This document shows, piece by piece, positions 10,310 through 20,394 of a DNA stretch of 64,000 bases. The stretch comes from Lophium mytilinum (lineage: Eukaryota; Ascomycota; Dothideomycetes; Mytilinidiales; Mytilinidiaceae): positions 434,001 through 498,000 of the forward strand of contig MU004190.1 in NCBI GenBank assembly GCA_010093605.1, read 5' to 3'. Positions within the stretch are counted from its first letter, which is position 1, and the number at the start of each line of letters is the position of its first letter. A program made the position numbers and the translations under genes. Under the pieces are notes generated by a model that worked only from the letters and a program-made list of their open reading frames with translations, ran no database searches and was not told where the DNA came from.

Positions 10310-12620
10310 GTTTGAGGACCAGAGAGCTTGGGAGGCAAGTTGGTAGGTCACCCATTGTGGACATCGCCATAGTCCGCTTGTATATTACCCCAAAATACCT
10401 AACCTGTGCATACGTTGCACAGTAAGACAGTCTTAATTTCGCTTGCTTGTTCGCACATGATGAATTAGAAAGACTGCACGTCCTGCGACTCAAAATATGC
10501 ACTTCGTTTATCTAACAGGTTATGAAATGCCTATGATCAAGAGGCTATGCAAGTTGATAGACTGTGACTCCCGTACTAGCGATTGCGGAGATGTTTTCCT
10601 AATGTTTATAGTATAGCACGTGAATAGAAGACGTCGTAGTGGATGGAGGAAACTCGCAGGTGACATCCAATGAACTGCTTTAGCTCACACGTTACCTCTA
10701 GCTTCCGGTTGCATTTTGATGGGCACGTAATCTTTACGTGACTTATCCAAATTCGTCCACTATAGGGTATGAAAGCGCCAGTCTCCGCTTCTAGAGTTTT
10801 TAGTGCGTTCGTCGTGGGTTAAGATTGAAATACCATCTAGGCAGTTCTTTAATATAAAGAAAGCTGTAGTATATATAAAGAAGTTATTAAGAATAATAAA
10901 GGACTTAAAGTGGTGTTGCAAATTACGAGATTACGAATTGATCATCTTGAGCAGCGGCGAGGCGGGGAAGGTTCTCAAGTGAGATCGCAGTGACAGCGAT
11001 TAGATTACCTGTGATCGAGAGATTTTGTGGCCCGAGCACTTTTTAAGGTTATATATGTCATAAAGTTTCTTGCCTTCCTCAAATTACAGCGGCTTGCGAT
11101 GTGCTCTAGTGAAGCCAACTAAGAGGGGCTATCTCACCGGGGCCTCCTTCCCTTACCACCCCCGAGGTGGATGTAATTTTTGCCCCCGAGCTTGAGTTCG
11201 AATCGCACATGTGCCAACTTTTCTTTTTTGTGACATCATTCTTTTTGTCTACATGCTCCAGCTCCGTTCTCTTTATCGTTTGCTAGGATTTGGTTTATCT
11301 CTCGGTAAATAGGCGTCGAAACCTGATCTTTGTTACGGCAGCGCATAGTTACGGCTAGAGGCACTTACAAGTATTGGCGAAAAATAGAGAGCAGTGCAAC
11401 AGGATACCTTCTAGCACCGTCCTGATATCCTTTTGGTACTTTGTCACGCATTAGGCCTTCCGACCGCTTTCCTCGGTACGCGTAGAAGTCAATTGTCTCC
11501 AACTTTCCCACCTTAATACTTCCCTAGTCTCCCAAAAATGCGCTATTGTGAACTGGAAAGTTTTCTGCTCTATGAATTATTGCAAGAATCTCTTACCTAT
11601 ATCTCGGTCCAGTACAAGATGTGCTAGTGCAAATTGGGGGAGTAAATCAATGACAAGTATCTAGAGGGTCTTTAGTAGTAGTACCGCCGTTATATTCCTA
11701 CTAAATTAAGCAAATGTGAACTTGAGTATTTAGGATATAACTATCCTTCCTGTCAATGGCTTACTTGTACTGCTTTAGATCGAGCTAGGCTAAAATAGAG
11801 TGAAGAGTGCTGTGTGGGGGACGTGAAAACGTTTCAGGGGGATGTGAATTGTGGCGAAGTCCCAGCATTCCAGCTCGAATCCATTGACTTGATGGAAAAT
11901 TGGCAGCTCTTACGTTACTACTACACATGTAAAGTGTGATGCTCCCAGAGCAGGCTCTATAACAACGACTTCGTAGATAAAGGGGCCCTTTTTTGAACTA
12001 AGTCCGAGAAGCGGAAACCTCGTAATTTTTCGCCTACTTAGCGTTGTTAGACTCTGAGCAAAACTTAAGGTACCTAGAAAAGCGTCTCATACGTGCCATT
12101 GTTTAGAAGAGCATGCTCGCCGGTGAACGCGAGCCCGATGGCAAAGTCGTCCATTCTGGCATCACGGCACAACATCGCGCAAGAGGAGGCTGAGGTTGCT
12201 CCACGCGTACGAATCGCCACAGCACCAAATGTCAGCAGTAGGTACAGTAGTCCGTCGCTCCATTGGCGTGACAAAGTAGTAACTAGTTGTGGTATCTGTT
12301 GGTGAAAGTACAATTACACACAGGGCCTCTGAACCTTATCCACCAGCGGCACTCGAGGATCTATTCTTCGCCTGTTAAAGGTTGCTAGATCTGAGAAAGC
12401 AGACTAGTGATGAGGTTGAATATTTTGCGATTCTTTGCGTAGAGGACGGTGTAGCTGCCGCGCAAGTCCGTCGTGGACAGCGAAACTCAGCCACACCCGC
12501 GTCATCCGAAATGGAACGAACTTCACCAGCCTTCTCCAGCTCACCCCTCCCCCATATTCTACCTAAACACCACCGCTCGCGGCCACCTGCATCCACACAG
12601 CCGCTTTCACAACCTCCACC
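10310..12620. other. AT-rich gene-free stretch with repeat relics
   Basis: No gene is supported. Base composition drops to AT-rich between about 10800 and 12060, with runs of TA-rich sequence near 10840-10915 and 11640-11790 like those left by repeat-induced point mutation in ascomycetes. A SINE-like copy lies at 11070-11232. The right end is the promoter of the Ysc84-like gene. I could not assign the AT-rich parts to a transposon family. Confidence 0.5.
11070..11232 (+). repeat. tRNA-derived SINE-like repeat, copy 1
   Basis: The first ~112 bp (from TTGCCTTCCTCAAATTACAG) match the copy at 42440-42612 with a single mismatch. Inside are an A-box-like GTGCTCTAGTGAAG near 11101, a small CCACC/GGTGG hairpin near 11157, and a B-box-like GAGTTCGAATC near 11194 followed by a T-rich run that could end polymerase III transcription. 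The B-box to A-box distance is longer than in a tRNA, and no acceptor stem is visible, so it is not an intact tRNA gene. Confidence 0.55.
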
Positions 12621-14084
12621 ATGCCTCTGGGACTCAACAACCCGCTCCCGTCTTCCATGCGAAGTGCGTGCTCCTCTTTTCTTAGAGATATCCCAGTATG
12701 ACGTTGACTAACAGCTCCTAGGCGAATGCAGGAAGACAGGAAAGATTCTCGCCTCCTTCGTCGACCCGCGACAAGCCTTTGGCCCGGACAAGATTATACC
12801 GCCCCAGATCCTCGCCAATGCGAAGGTATGCTGCGTATTTCACTATATCCGAAAACTTCCCACTATCATCCCATCCCAACCCCCACCAACGAGGCCAAGC
12901 TCTAATTTCTCAAATCTTCACAGGGCCTCGCCATTCTCACCGTATTCAAAGCCGGCTTCCTCGGCACCGCACGATTCGGCTCTGGCGTCGTCGTTGCACG
13001 CCTATCTGACGGGACCTGGTCCGCTCCCACCGCCATCGGCACCGTAGGCGGTGGTTTCGGAGGTCAGATCGGGTTCGAGCTGACAGATTTCGTCTTCATT
13101 CTTAACGACGCGTCGGCCGTCAAGACATTCGCGCAGGCTGGGTCCCTGACTCTGGGGGGGAATGTCTCCATCGCCGCAGGGCCGGTGGGCCGCAACGCCG
13201 AAGCTGCGGGCGCGGCTAGCTTGAAGAGCGTCGCTGGCATATTCTCATATTCAAAGACGAAGGGACTGTTCGCGGGCGTGTCGCTCGAGGGCTCTGCCAT
13301 AATCGAGCGGCGAGACGCGAACGAGAAGCTATACGGGCGGCGATGGACAGCGCGTGAGCTGCTCAGCGGACAGGTCCCCCCACCGCCAGCATCGGAGCCT
13401 CTCATGCGGGTGCTCAACTCGAGAGTATTCGCCGGTGTAGCTGGGGCTGCGAACGCGGACGCCATGTACAACGACATCCCCGTTTATGACGAAGCACACG
13501 AGGATGTCGTCTGGCAAGGACGAAGAGGCTCCGCGATGGGTGAGGGCGTCCGCTCGAATCGCACTGGCTCCGTAGGCCAGGACGATGAGTACGTCTACCG
13601 TGATAGGCCATCGCGCGCCAGCACATGGGCAGATGATATCTACGACCGATCTCCGCCTTCGCAAGGCGTCAACCGTTCTTTTACGACACGTGCCAATCCC
13701 AACGAGACTTTCGATAGGCTCGATAACCGCGAATCCCGCAATCGAAGCGGTTCTGGGTTCGATGACAATTACACTTTTAGCGACAAGCCAAAGCCCGCCA
13801 GGCCGACAGCGCCAAAGCCAGTTTTCGGTGCGAGGAAGGCGTCAATGGGCCCAGACCAAGCCATTGCGAAATTCACTTTCGAGCCTGATCAAGCTGGCGA
13901 TCTAGGTTTCAAGAAGGGCGAGGTTATCACTATCCTCAAGCGGACAGATAACGAGACTGATTGGTGGACTGGACGGGTCGGAGATCGCGAAGGAATCTTC
14001 CCCAGGTAAGCTCTTGTAAACATTCCACTTGCATGATAACCCACAACTGACCTCTCCTGTAGCAATTACGTCGAAACTGTCTGA
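12621..14084 (+). CDS. Ysc84/Lsb3-like SYLF and SH3 domain protein
   Basis: Actin-patch protein family that binds lipid and actin through the SYLF (DUF500) domain and endocytic partners through SH3. Exons are 12621-12663, 12722-12825, 12924-14005 and 14063-14084; the product is 416 residues. The start MPLGLNNPLPSSMRSECRK matches yeast Ysc84. The SYLF domain fills residues 1-220, with SGVVVARLSDGTWSAPTAIG, FELTDFVFILN, GPVGRNAEA and KGLFAGVSLEGS. A low-complexity middle rich in Ser, Arg and Asp follows. The SH3 domain is at the C-terminus (about 360-416), with GDLGFKKGEVITIL, DWWTGRVG and FPSNYVE; its last nine residues come from the 22-nt final exon. The role in endocytosis is inferred from the family. 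Confidence 0.93.
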
Positions 14085-14407
14085 TCACCGAGCTCCTACT
14101 GTCTCTACTCTATTGATACCTATCGATCATATATCTCTACAAACTAATTGGATACACACGGCCCCCGACGGCAAGTTTTGAAGAGCGAAGCGCGTTTTAA
14201 ACGTCTCAAATTGGGCATAGCAAGGCGTTTCGGGGGGAAATATACTCCCTTTTCATGTGTCACGTGCAGCTTTGCCCATGGATGTGAGATTTTCGAGTAC
14301 CCCTTAGTAGATACGGCTGGTATAGTGACTGTTATATATGGAATATATACCAAATTCTTGAAAAAGGTGGTACTCCAATCTGCGTTCTGTACATCTGCTT
14401 GTCGCTG

Positions 14408-14486
14408 CTTGGGGTGCTTCAATGCATTTTTAAAGCTATGGAGTCTTAGCTTTCGGCTATCTGGAAACTAGTTGAAGCACTCCAAG
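14408..14486. repeat. 79-bp fold-back (miniature inverted-repeat) element
   Basis: Termini 14408-14422 (CTTGGGGTGCTTCAA) and 14472-14486 (TTGAAGCACTCCAAG) pair at 14 of 15 positions. Inside, AAAGCTA (14432-14438) and TAGCTTT (14447-14453) pair perfectly, so the whole unit can fold into one interrupted hairpin. Bases 14471-14493 match 48346-48368 on the other strand at 22 of 23 positions, so the end sequence is dispersed. Confidence 0.55.
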
Positions 14487-14709
14487 AAGTGGCAGACAAG
14501 TGCAGCAAATGAGTAGCAGTAGGAAATGACAGCCCACAAATCTATAAGGTATACCCACTATTTCTATGCTTGTGTACGCTTGTTTAGCACCGTCGGGGGT
14601 CCTCCAGTGTGCTATTGCTAATCAAGAAACAGCAGCTTTGACGAGCCTGATAGCTCGCCGGGCCACCTCAGACGGTGCCAAACTGTTGTGAGTGTGCCAC
14701 TTCTTAGGT

Positions 14710-14753
14710 CACGTGCAATGCTTAGGTAAGTTAGATTCTGAGGAGGTATAAAT
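14710..14753 (+). promoter_or_regulatory. CACGTG plus TATA unit
   Basis: CACGTG at 14710-14715 precedes TATAAAT at 14747-14753 by 31 bp. Downstream to 15290 there is no ORF of note. It is one of the set of similarly built units in this window. Confidence 0.4.
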
Positions 14754-15294
14754 TCTGGGCCTCGACTCTCAGCAATTACCTTTTTTCAAGCTGTGGGCGT
14801 CGTGGAAATGCAAAAAGGGCAACCGCCAATATCAATGGGGTGGGAGCGGAGGATCAATCCCAACTGTAGAAGGCAGCAATGGAGTTGGTAGTGGAGAAGT
14901 CGGCCTGGCTTCCCCACACGGCATAAGTTGGTGATGACTACCGTAAAGGTCTCACGATGCTAAGTTGTTTCTATAACCAGTTTGCTTCTTCACATCGACC
15001 TCGGGAACCCAGCATTCTGATTCGATTATGAGGAGCATCATAAGCTATGATGGTTCCGCGATTCTTTTTTAAAATATTGACGATCACCATCGTCACTTCT
15101 CTGATGCCATCCCTACACTCCAGAAGTGGATGATGCTGGAAGTTTTACAACGCTAATCTACCTCCTCCATTATCTATCGCGTCCCAATTTTGATCTACTG
15201 CAGCTCCCTCTCCACATAGGTTGTAGAGTTGTCTATTGTTGATCTCCGACCACGACTTTTAATTCTGGCGACTCCTGAAAGCCGAGAACGACGC

Positions 15295-15364
15295 ATTTAT
15301 ACCTACCAGCGGGCGAGATGAGAGAAGTCAGGTCATTGTCACGCGCTCATCACTTTCGCACGTG
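15295..15364 (-). promoter_or_regulatory. CACGTG plus TATA unit, minus strand
   Basis: On the minus strand CACGTG (15359-15364) precedes a TATAAAT (15295-15301) by 57 bp. It is back to back with the plus-strand unit at 15494-15535, leaving 129 bp between the two E-boxes. Confidence 0.4.
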
Positions 15365-15493
15365 GATGCCGAGCCCGATCAAGGGAAGAAAGAAGAAGCT
15401 GGAGGACATGTGTGTTATAGCGGTCAGGTGGATGTCACCTGCGAGTACCTCCTTCGACTACGGCGTCCTCTCTTACACATGAAGACCCTAATA

Positions 15494-15535
15494 CACGTGC
15501 CCCTCACGTCCGCCCATTCTCGCCTGGCTATAAAA
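15494..15535 (+). promoter_or_regulatory. CACGTG plus TATA unit
   Basis: CACGTG at 15494-15499 precedes TATAAAA at 15529-15535 by 29 bp. The sequence downstream carries the 51-bp tandem repeat at 15631-15752. The frame 15362-15706 crosses this unit and is therefore unlikely to be its product. Confidence 0.4.
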
Positions 15536-15630
15536 CCCCGCCCGCCTGCAGCTTCCTGGACTTTCAACGAAGAAGTCAAGAAGAAGCTGGAAGGGAGGAG
15601 ATCAACATCAGAATCGACACCGATATATGG

Positions 15631-15752
15631 AGTGAATGTATTTCCTGGGGATCAAAAAGGAGGACTGACACCACTGCATGAAGTGGATGCCTTTCCTGGG
15701 GATTGAAAACGGGACTGACACCGCTGCACAAAGTGGATGCCTCTTCCTATGG
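15631..15752 (+). repeat. Short minisatellite, about 51-bp unit, 2.4 copies
   Basis: Units start at 15631 (AGTGAATGTATTTCCTGGGG), 15682 (AGTGGATGCCTTTCCTGGGG) and 15732 (partial). The first two agree across most positions, including GGGACTGACACC/GGACTGACACC and CTGCA near their ends. The array is just downstream of a TATA box. Confidence 0.7.
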
Positions 15753-16245
15753 CTGAGCCACCACATGGTTCAACTTCTCATGGATATCGAAATGAGGTGT
15801 AGAACCGTATGATGGCATCGGGTGGTGGGTAGTGGAGATCGAAAACTGGATCGCGTCGACCAAACGGAAGTGGTGGAGCGAGTGTGGCATTTGATGCCTG
15901 GTGATAGTCAGCATCTGTGATTGAAAGAAGACGTGGTTAGTGAGGCTTGGTATAGCTGGTCATCACCGCATTGAGGAACGGATGGAGGTTCGAGTTCAGG
16001 AGTGCTAGTGGTGAACATCATTCAACTGCTGTATCAGACACGCCACACACTGCCCAACCATGGGCCATCTCTGGGGTGTTTTGATACTCCAACGACAACA
16101 GACTCCGCCCATTCCAGCTCATTCAGCAGCAAGATGATACCACACCCGATCCCAAGGACCACTCGTACGTTCATCTGATTTTCGCTGTTTACACCACAAC
16201 CCCAAGTCCACTCACTATCATTCTCTTCTCACCCCTCCACTCCTC

Positions 16246-16300
16246 TTATACCCCCTCGAGCGAGCAGAAGAAAGAGACACGTTAGTCATCACCCCACGTG
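16246..16300 (-). promoter_or_regulatory. CACGTG plus TATA unit, minus strand
   Basis: On the minus strand CACGTG (16295-16300) precedes GGGGTATAAG (TATA core 16246-16250) by about 44 bp. The TATA form is weaker here (TATAAG). Transcription would run leftwards towards the plus-strand unit at 15494-15535. Confidence 0.35.
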
Positions 16301-16636
16301 CACACACCCGCTTGCACTCAGGTGACCTACACCCACCGCCACGCCAATTCCCTTGGCGCACCCCCATCCCGAACCCCCGGGGCCAGACCTCCACTCCATG
16401 ATCACCACCTGGCCAGCGCTAACACAGCTATCCTCGGGATGATCCGCCGAGTTCTCCAGGGTCGGCTTCGGGTTTCTTCCCGCCAGGGGCTGTGCGGGAA
16501 TAGCCTCGAGAGGGGGTGGGTGTGAGGCAAGTGGGTTTGATCTGATTCGGTAGGAGGGGGTTGCCTGACTACTATTGACTAGTGAGATGGAAAGGAGGCT
16601 GTTTGGGGTTAGCATTTGTTGGGGAGATGGGAGGTC

Positions 16637-16690
16637 GTTAGTTGTTAGTTTTAGTTGTTAGTGTTGGCCGTTAGTTGTGAGTATTAGTTG
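16637..16690 (+). repeat. Degenerate TTAGTTG-rich tract
   Basis: The heptamer GTTAGTT or TTAGTTG recurs about six times in 54 bp with imperfect spacing. It is not a telomere repeat. It looks like a decayed simple repeat. Confidence 0.55.
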
Positions 16691-18250
16691 TAGCTTGGGG
16701 GCGTTTGATGTGTTTGTGCTAGACTCCAGCTTTAGATCTGTCTGACATTGTTGAGTTGGCTTGAGACGTGCTTCTAGGGGTATTGATCTTGGAGACTTCG
16801 AAACGGTGGAAAATCCCCGAGTCTTCGCCTTGGACTGCTCTTATCTGAGTATGTAGGGAAGAGATGTTACGTTCATTTGAGACAAAAAGAACCCAACGTT
16901 GCTGCGAGAAGAGGCATCTTCGAAAGGGCTCTCAAAGGTAGCCCGTTTCACTCACCTCTAGACTCACCTTCTCGACTTTAAAAATAGAAAGCAAAGAATT
17001 GCCGCCCGCTACTCAGGATGTGGTTTGCACTTCCCCGTCTCAAACCAGCATTGCACCACAACGTCCCCACATGCCGCGATGACTGGATGAGCGCCCTATT
17101 CCGTTCCCCCGGTCACCTAGTTTTGCGGCTGTCATCTTGACCCACCCAAGTGGGGTTTGTCTTGCGTTTCGAATTTTCAAAAGCCCCGTACTCGAGGTCG
17201 GTGTGTTGCCAAACTATCGAATTAATCAAACATCAAGCCTCGTTGGGTCTCGTGATTGGCACAAAACACCACAGCACGGTCGTTTAGCAGCGGCCCTTTC
17301 CACCGCGGCGAAGACTTGGCTTGAGGCTCGCCGCACGGACTATCAGCGGCAGCGGCCCACGTGTGGCAGGCGAAGCTGCAGGTGGGAAGACGGCGGATGC
17401 TTCTGTGCAGGGAAGGATGCGGCGGCCGCTTGCGAAGGGGCGGTGAAGGGCCTTCACAACCACGTCGGAGCGATATGGTCGAGCACCACACCAAGCTCCA
17501 GCTATCGGCGGCGCGGCGGCGTGATGAGCTCGCTGCGTAGCGTGACCCGGGCGTGGGCGGCGGCGGTGGGAGCAATTCGTGTGCGCGAGATTTGTTGCAG
17601 CAACGATGCTGCGGAGACGACCGCTGCGTTCTGCTGCGTCAAATACGCATGCTGGTGGAGGGTGGCAGAGATTTTGTGGTGTTGAGCAGGCGGGCTTTTG
17701 TGGAGATGTTGGATTAAGGATTTTGGTGTGGCAGTCTTGACGTCTCACAGCGTCCCCTTGGTCCCAAATCCCGACGCCGAGGGAGCCGAAGCGAGTCGTG
17801 AGACGCGGGCGGGAAGATAATTGTGGTCCCGCTTCGGCCTCGCGCTCTTGGTACGCGGCGTGGCGCATCTCAGGGTGGATCTCTGTCGTGCTTGAGCCCT
17901 GCAACTTGCATAACGCTGCTGCATGCACATTCCAGAAGCAGCCGGTGTGCTGGGGTGAAGCTGGATTGCCCCGATGCGGCAAGCCATTATCAAGCCTATC
18001 GCTCAGAGCCAGGGAGCTCATGAGACGCTGCTGCACGGTGAGATAGCGACAGTGATAACGGCTTTGAGAAAACAGGATCCCGTTGTGAAAGTGTATGTAT
18101 GACCGCCATGGAAACTGGAGCTCGCCGGGAGCACCTGTTGGTTGTGCCATGGGGGGAGTCAAGTGGACCGTCAGATGACGACGCATTGCTCTTTTGCTGA
18201 ACGTTTTGACTCTTTGTCAGCCGCAAGCCTGGCGCAATTGGGGCGTCAAT

Positions 18251-18272
18251 GGCGAGATATTAATATCTCGCC
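18251..18272. other. Perfect 22-bp palindrome
   Basis: The half-site GGCGAGATATT is followed at once by its exact reverse complement, with no spacer. It contains two inverted GATA cores (AGATAT and ATATCT). It sits about 860 bp upstream of the SDR start. A role as a dimeric protein-binding site is possible but unproven. Confidence 0.6.
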
Positions 18273-19113
18273 CGGCTGACAAGTTTGCAGAGGAAGGTCA
18301 AGAAAGGCGTCAACATCGAATCCAGTGCAACAGTCCGTCTCGTGGCGCTTGATACACTGATCCGCCAAACGACGACGGCGCGTCCGTGGGTGCATCCCGA
18401 GATAGAGTGGCTTGCGCACAAGCGTGCCTGCATGCATAAGTGCCGATCTGCGACAGGGCCTACGCGCTCGGACTCTGTGAGGGTCCATCAGGTCCCAGAA
18501 GCCATGGTGTTTCTAATCGCAGCGGGCGGAAGCTCCATAATTCATGACAGCTCTGAAGGAAATCGGTCTCCTGCCCAGGAAGCCATCGTGGCGAGAGCCC
18601 CAAGCTCTGCCCGCCTGACTGAGGGGCCCCTTCCTAATTTAAAGCCGCGGTGGCAGGACGTGGAGGTTGCTTTGCTGCCAATATCTTCAATAAACACCAA
18701 AACCCTGTGAAGACCCTCCTGCTGCATATCTTGACTATCAATTCCCCTCAGAGCCTACATCCCGCCTCTTTAGCTGTCTTCAATTGCTGGATTCGAGCTA
18801 AAGTCCGACGCTCCGGAGCTCTTTCTACCAAGTCCACTCTTCCCACCGTTTAACCCACCCCCATCCCGCCAAACTAGAAAGACCCCTCGATCCCGCAAGG
18901 ACTTTGACCTGCCCTACCTCGACTTCACCGCCCTCGGTCTCGCTTGCTAGCGCAATCCACCGCCGTTGGGGTTTAAAATCTTTTCTGGCCCTTCCTCACT
19001 TCACAACCTCAACAACCTTCCTCCTCATCTACCACAGACCGAGTCTTTGCCTCTCATTCTACAACAACATCTTCCTAATCATCACATAACACCACACACA
19101 CTTCCAAACAACC

Positions 19114-20394
19114 ATGATGTTGTCCCGTACGCTTCCTCGCGTCATGGCTCGCCGTGTTGTTACTCCCGCTATGGGCACTTCCATCCGGCGCTTCACCAAG
19201 GGCCCAGACAACAACGACGTCGGCAGCAAGGCCGAAGGTGATAAACCCAAGGCTGAAAAAACAGTCACTGCTGACGCGATTCCAGTCGTCAGTTTCGAAG
19301 ATGGAAAGCGTGTCGAGAAGGCCATCTCGCACCAGCCGGCCGCCGTCGCACCTGCGCTCGAAGACATCAAGAAGCCCGCGATGCCACTGGACCAGTCATT
19401 GATTGAGCGTCTTACCCCTACAATGCGCAAGTTCCTCCTCGTCGGCAAGACCGTCATTGTCACTGGGTAAGCTTTGAGATGCGAAGAACACAGTTGTCCT
19501 CGTTCTTCACTTGTTGTGTTCCGACTTACAGGAAATCAGTGGAGCTCGCGGACTCGGCTTTAACATGGCTCAAGCTATGGCTGAAGTCGGTGCGAAGGGC
19601 ATCGCCATCATCGACCAGAAGCGAGACATCGGTGTCCCGGCTGCTGAAGAGCTCTCTGCGCAGACAGGCGTGGATGTACGCTTCTACCAGGTCGACATCC
19701 GTGACTCGGCCCAGATCGCTGGTGCCGTCAAGGATATCAAGGAACACTACGGACAGATTGATGTGCTCGTCAACTCTGCCGGTATTGCCGAGTAAGTTCT
19801 TGCTTTTCTTTTTACGCTCGATTTCCGTGGAGTGTTAGTACTGAAAGCCCTAGCTCGAACATCCCCGCCGAGACCTACGAAGACGACATGTGGGAGAAGA
19901 CAATCGACATCAACTTGAACGGTGCCTTCAAGATCGGCCGTGAGGTTGCCCGTGCTATGATCGACAACAAGAATGGAGGCTCCTTCGTCTACGTCGCCTC
20001 AATGTCCGGCTCCATCGTCAACTACCCGCAAGAGCAGTCATGCTACAACGCCTCGAAGGCTGGCGTCATCCATCTCGTTCATTCCCTGGCTGCCGAATGG
20101 GCTAAGTACAACATCCGCGTGAACTCCATCTCCCCTGGGTACATGGACACTGCTCTCAACCGCGTCCCGGCTCTAGACGCCCAGAAGAAGATTTGGATTG
20201 ACCAGACTCCTCAGCGTCGCCTCGGAAATGTTGACGAGCTTAACAACCTTGCGGTCTTCCTTGCGTCGGACGCCTCCTCCTACATGACCGGTAAGCCCCC
20301 AGCCTTTGTTTTCTCTTCATCTGCAACCTTTTCTAACATTTTTCTCTTCTCAGGCGCCAATTGCATCATCGACGGTGGTTACTGTCTCTACTAG
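19114..20394 (+). CDS. Short-chain dehydrogenase/reductase, polyol type, likely mitochondrial
   Basis: NAD(P)-dependent oxidoreductase of the classical SDR family, resembling fungal arabinitol/mannitol/xylulose-type enzymes; the substrate is not fixed by sequence. Exons are 19114-19466, 19540-19791, 19854-20290 and 20354-20394; the product is 360 residues, about 80 longer than a bare SDR. The extra N-terminus (MMLSRTLPRVMARRVV, Arg/Ser-rich, no early acid residues) looks like a mitochondrial presequence. The cofactor motif TGGARGLG is assembled across the first intron near residue 117. NSAGIA replaces the common NNAG. The catalytic set is Ser in VASMSGS and YNASK. The end reads GANCIIDGGYCLY, usual for this subfamily. 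The second codon is also ATG, so the exact start could be three bases later. Confidence 0.88.

Larger units (their letters stand above)
14085..19113. other. Gene-free block, 5 kb
   Basis: No supported gene. The longest frames (17284-18186 minus, 300 codons; 17137-17685 plus, 182 codons) overlap each other antisense, look compositionally random and lack domains. The block carries four CACGTG/TATA units (14710-16300), a fold-back element (14408-14486), a short minisatellite (15631-15752), a TTAGTTG-rich patch (16637-16690) and a 22-bp palindrome (18251-18272). The last few hundred bases, pyrimidine-rich, are the leader and promoter of the SDR gene. Confidence 0.55.

Noticed and set aside
11070-11232. 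Intact tRNA gene
   Set aside because: A- and B-box-like words are present, but no acceptor stem, anticodon arm or normal spacing could be found.
15980-16010. GGTTCGAGTTC as a tRNA B-box
   Set aside because: No A-box at the right distance and no cloverleaf.
17284-18186. 300-codon minus-strand frame with an antisense 182-codon frame
   Set aside because: Random-looking composition, no domain, no conserved start, and antisense overlap; not listed as a gene.
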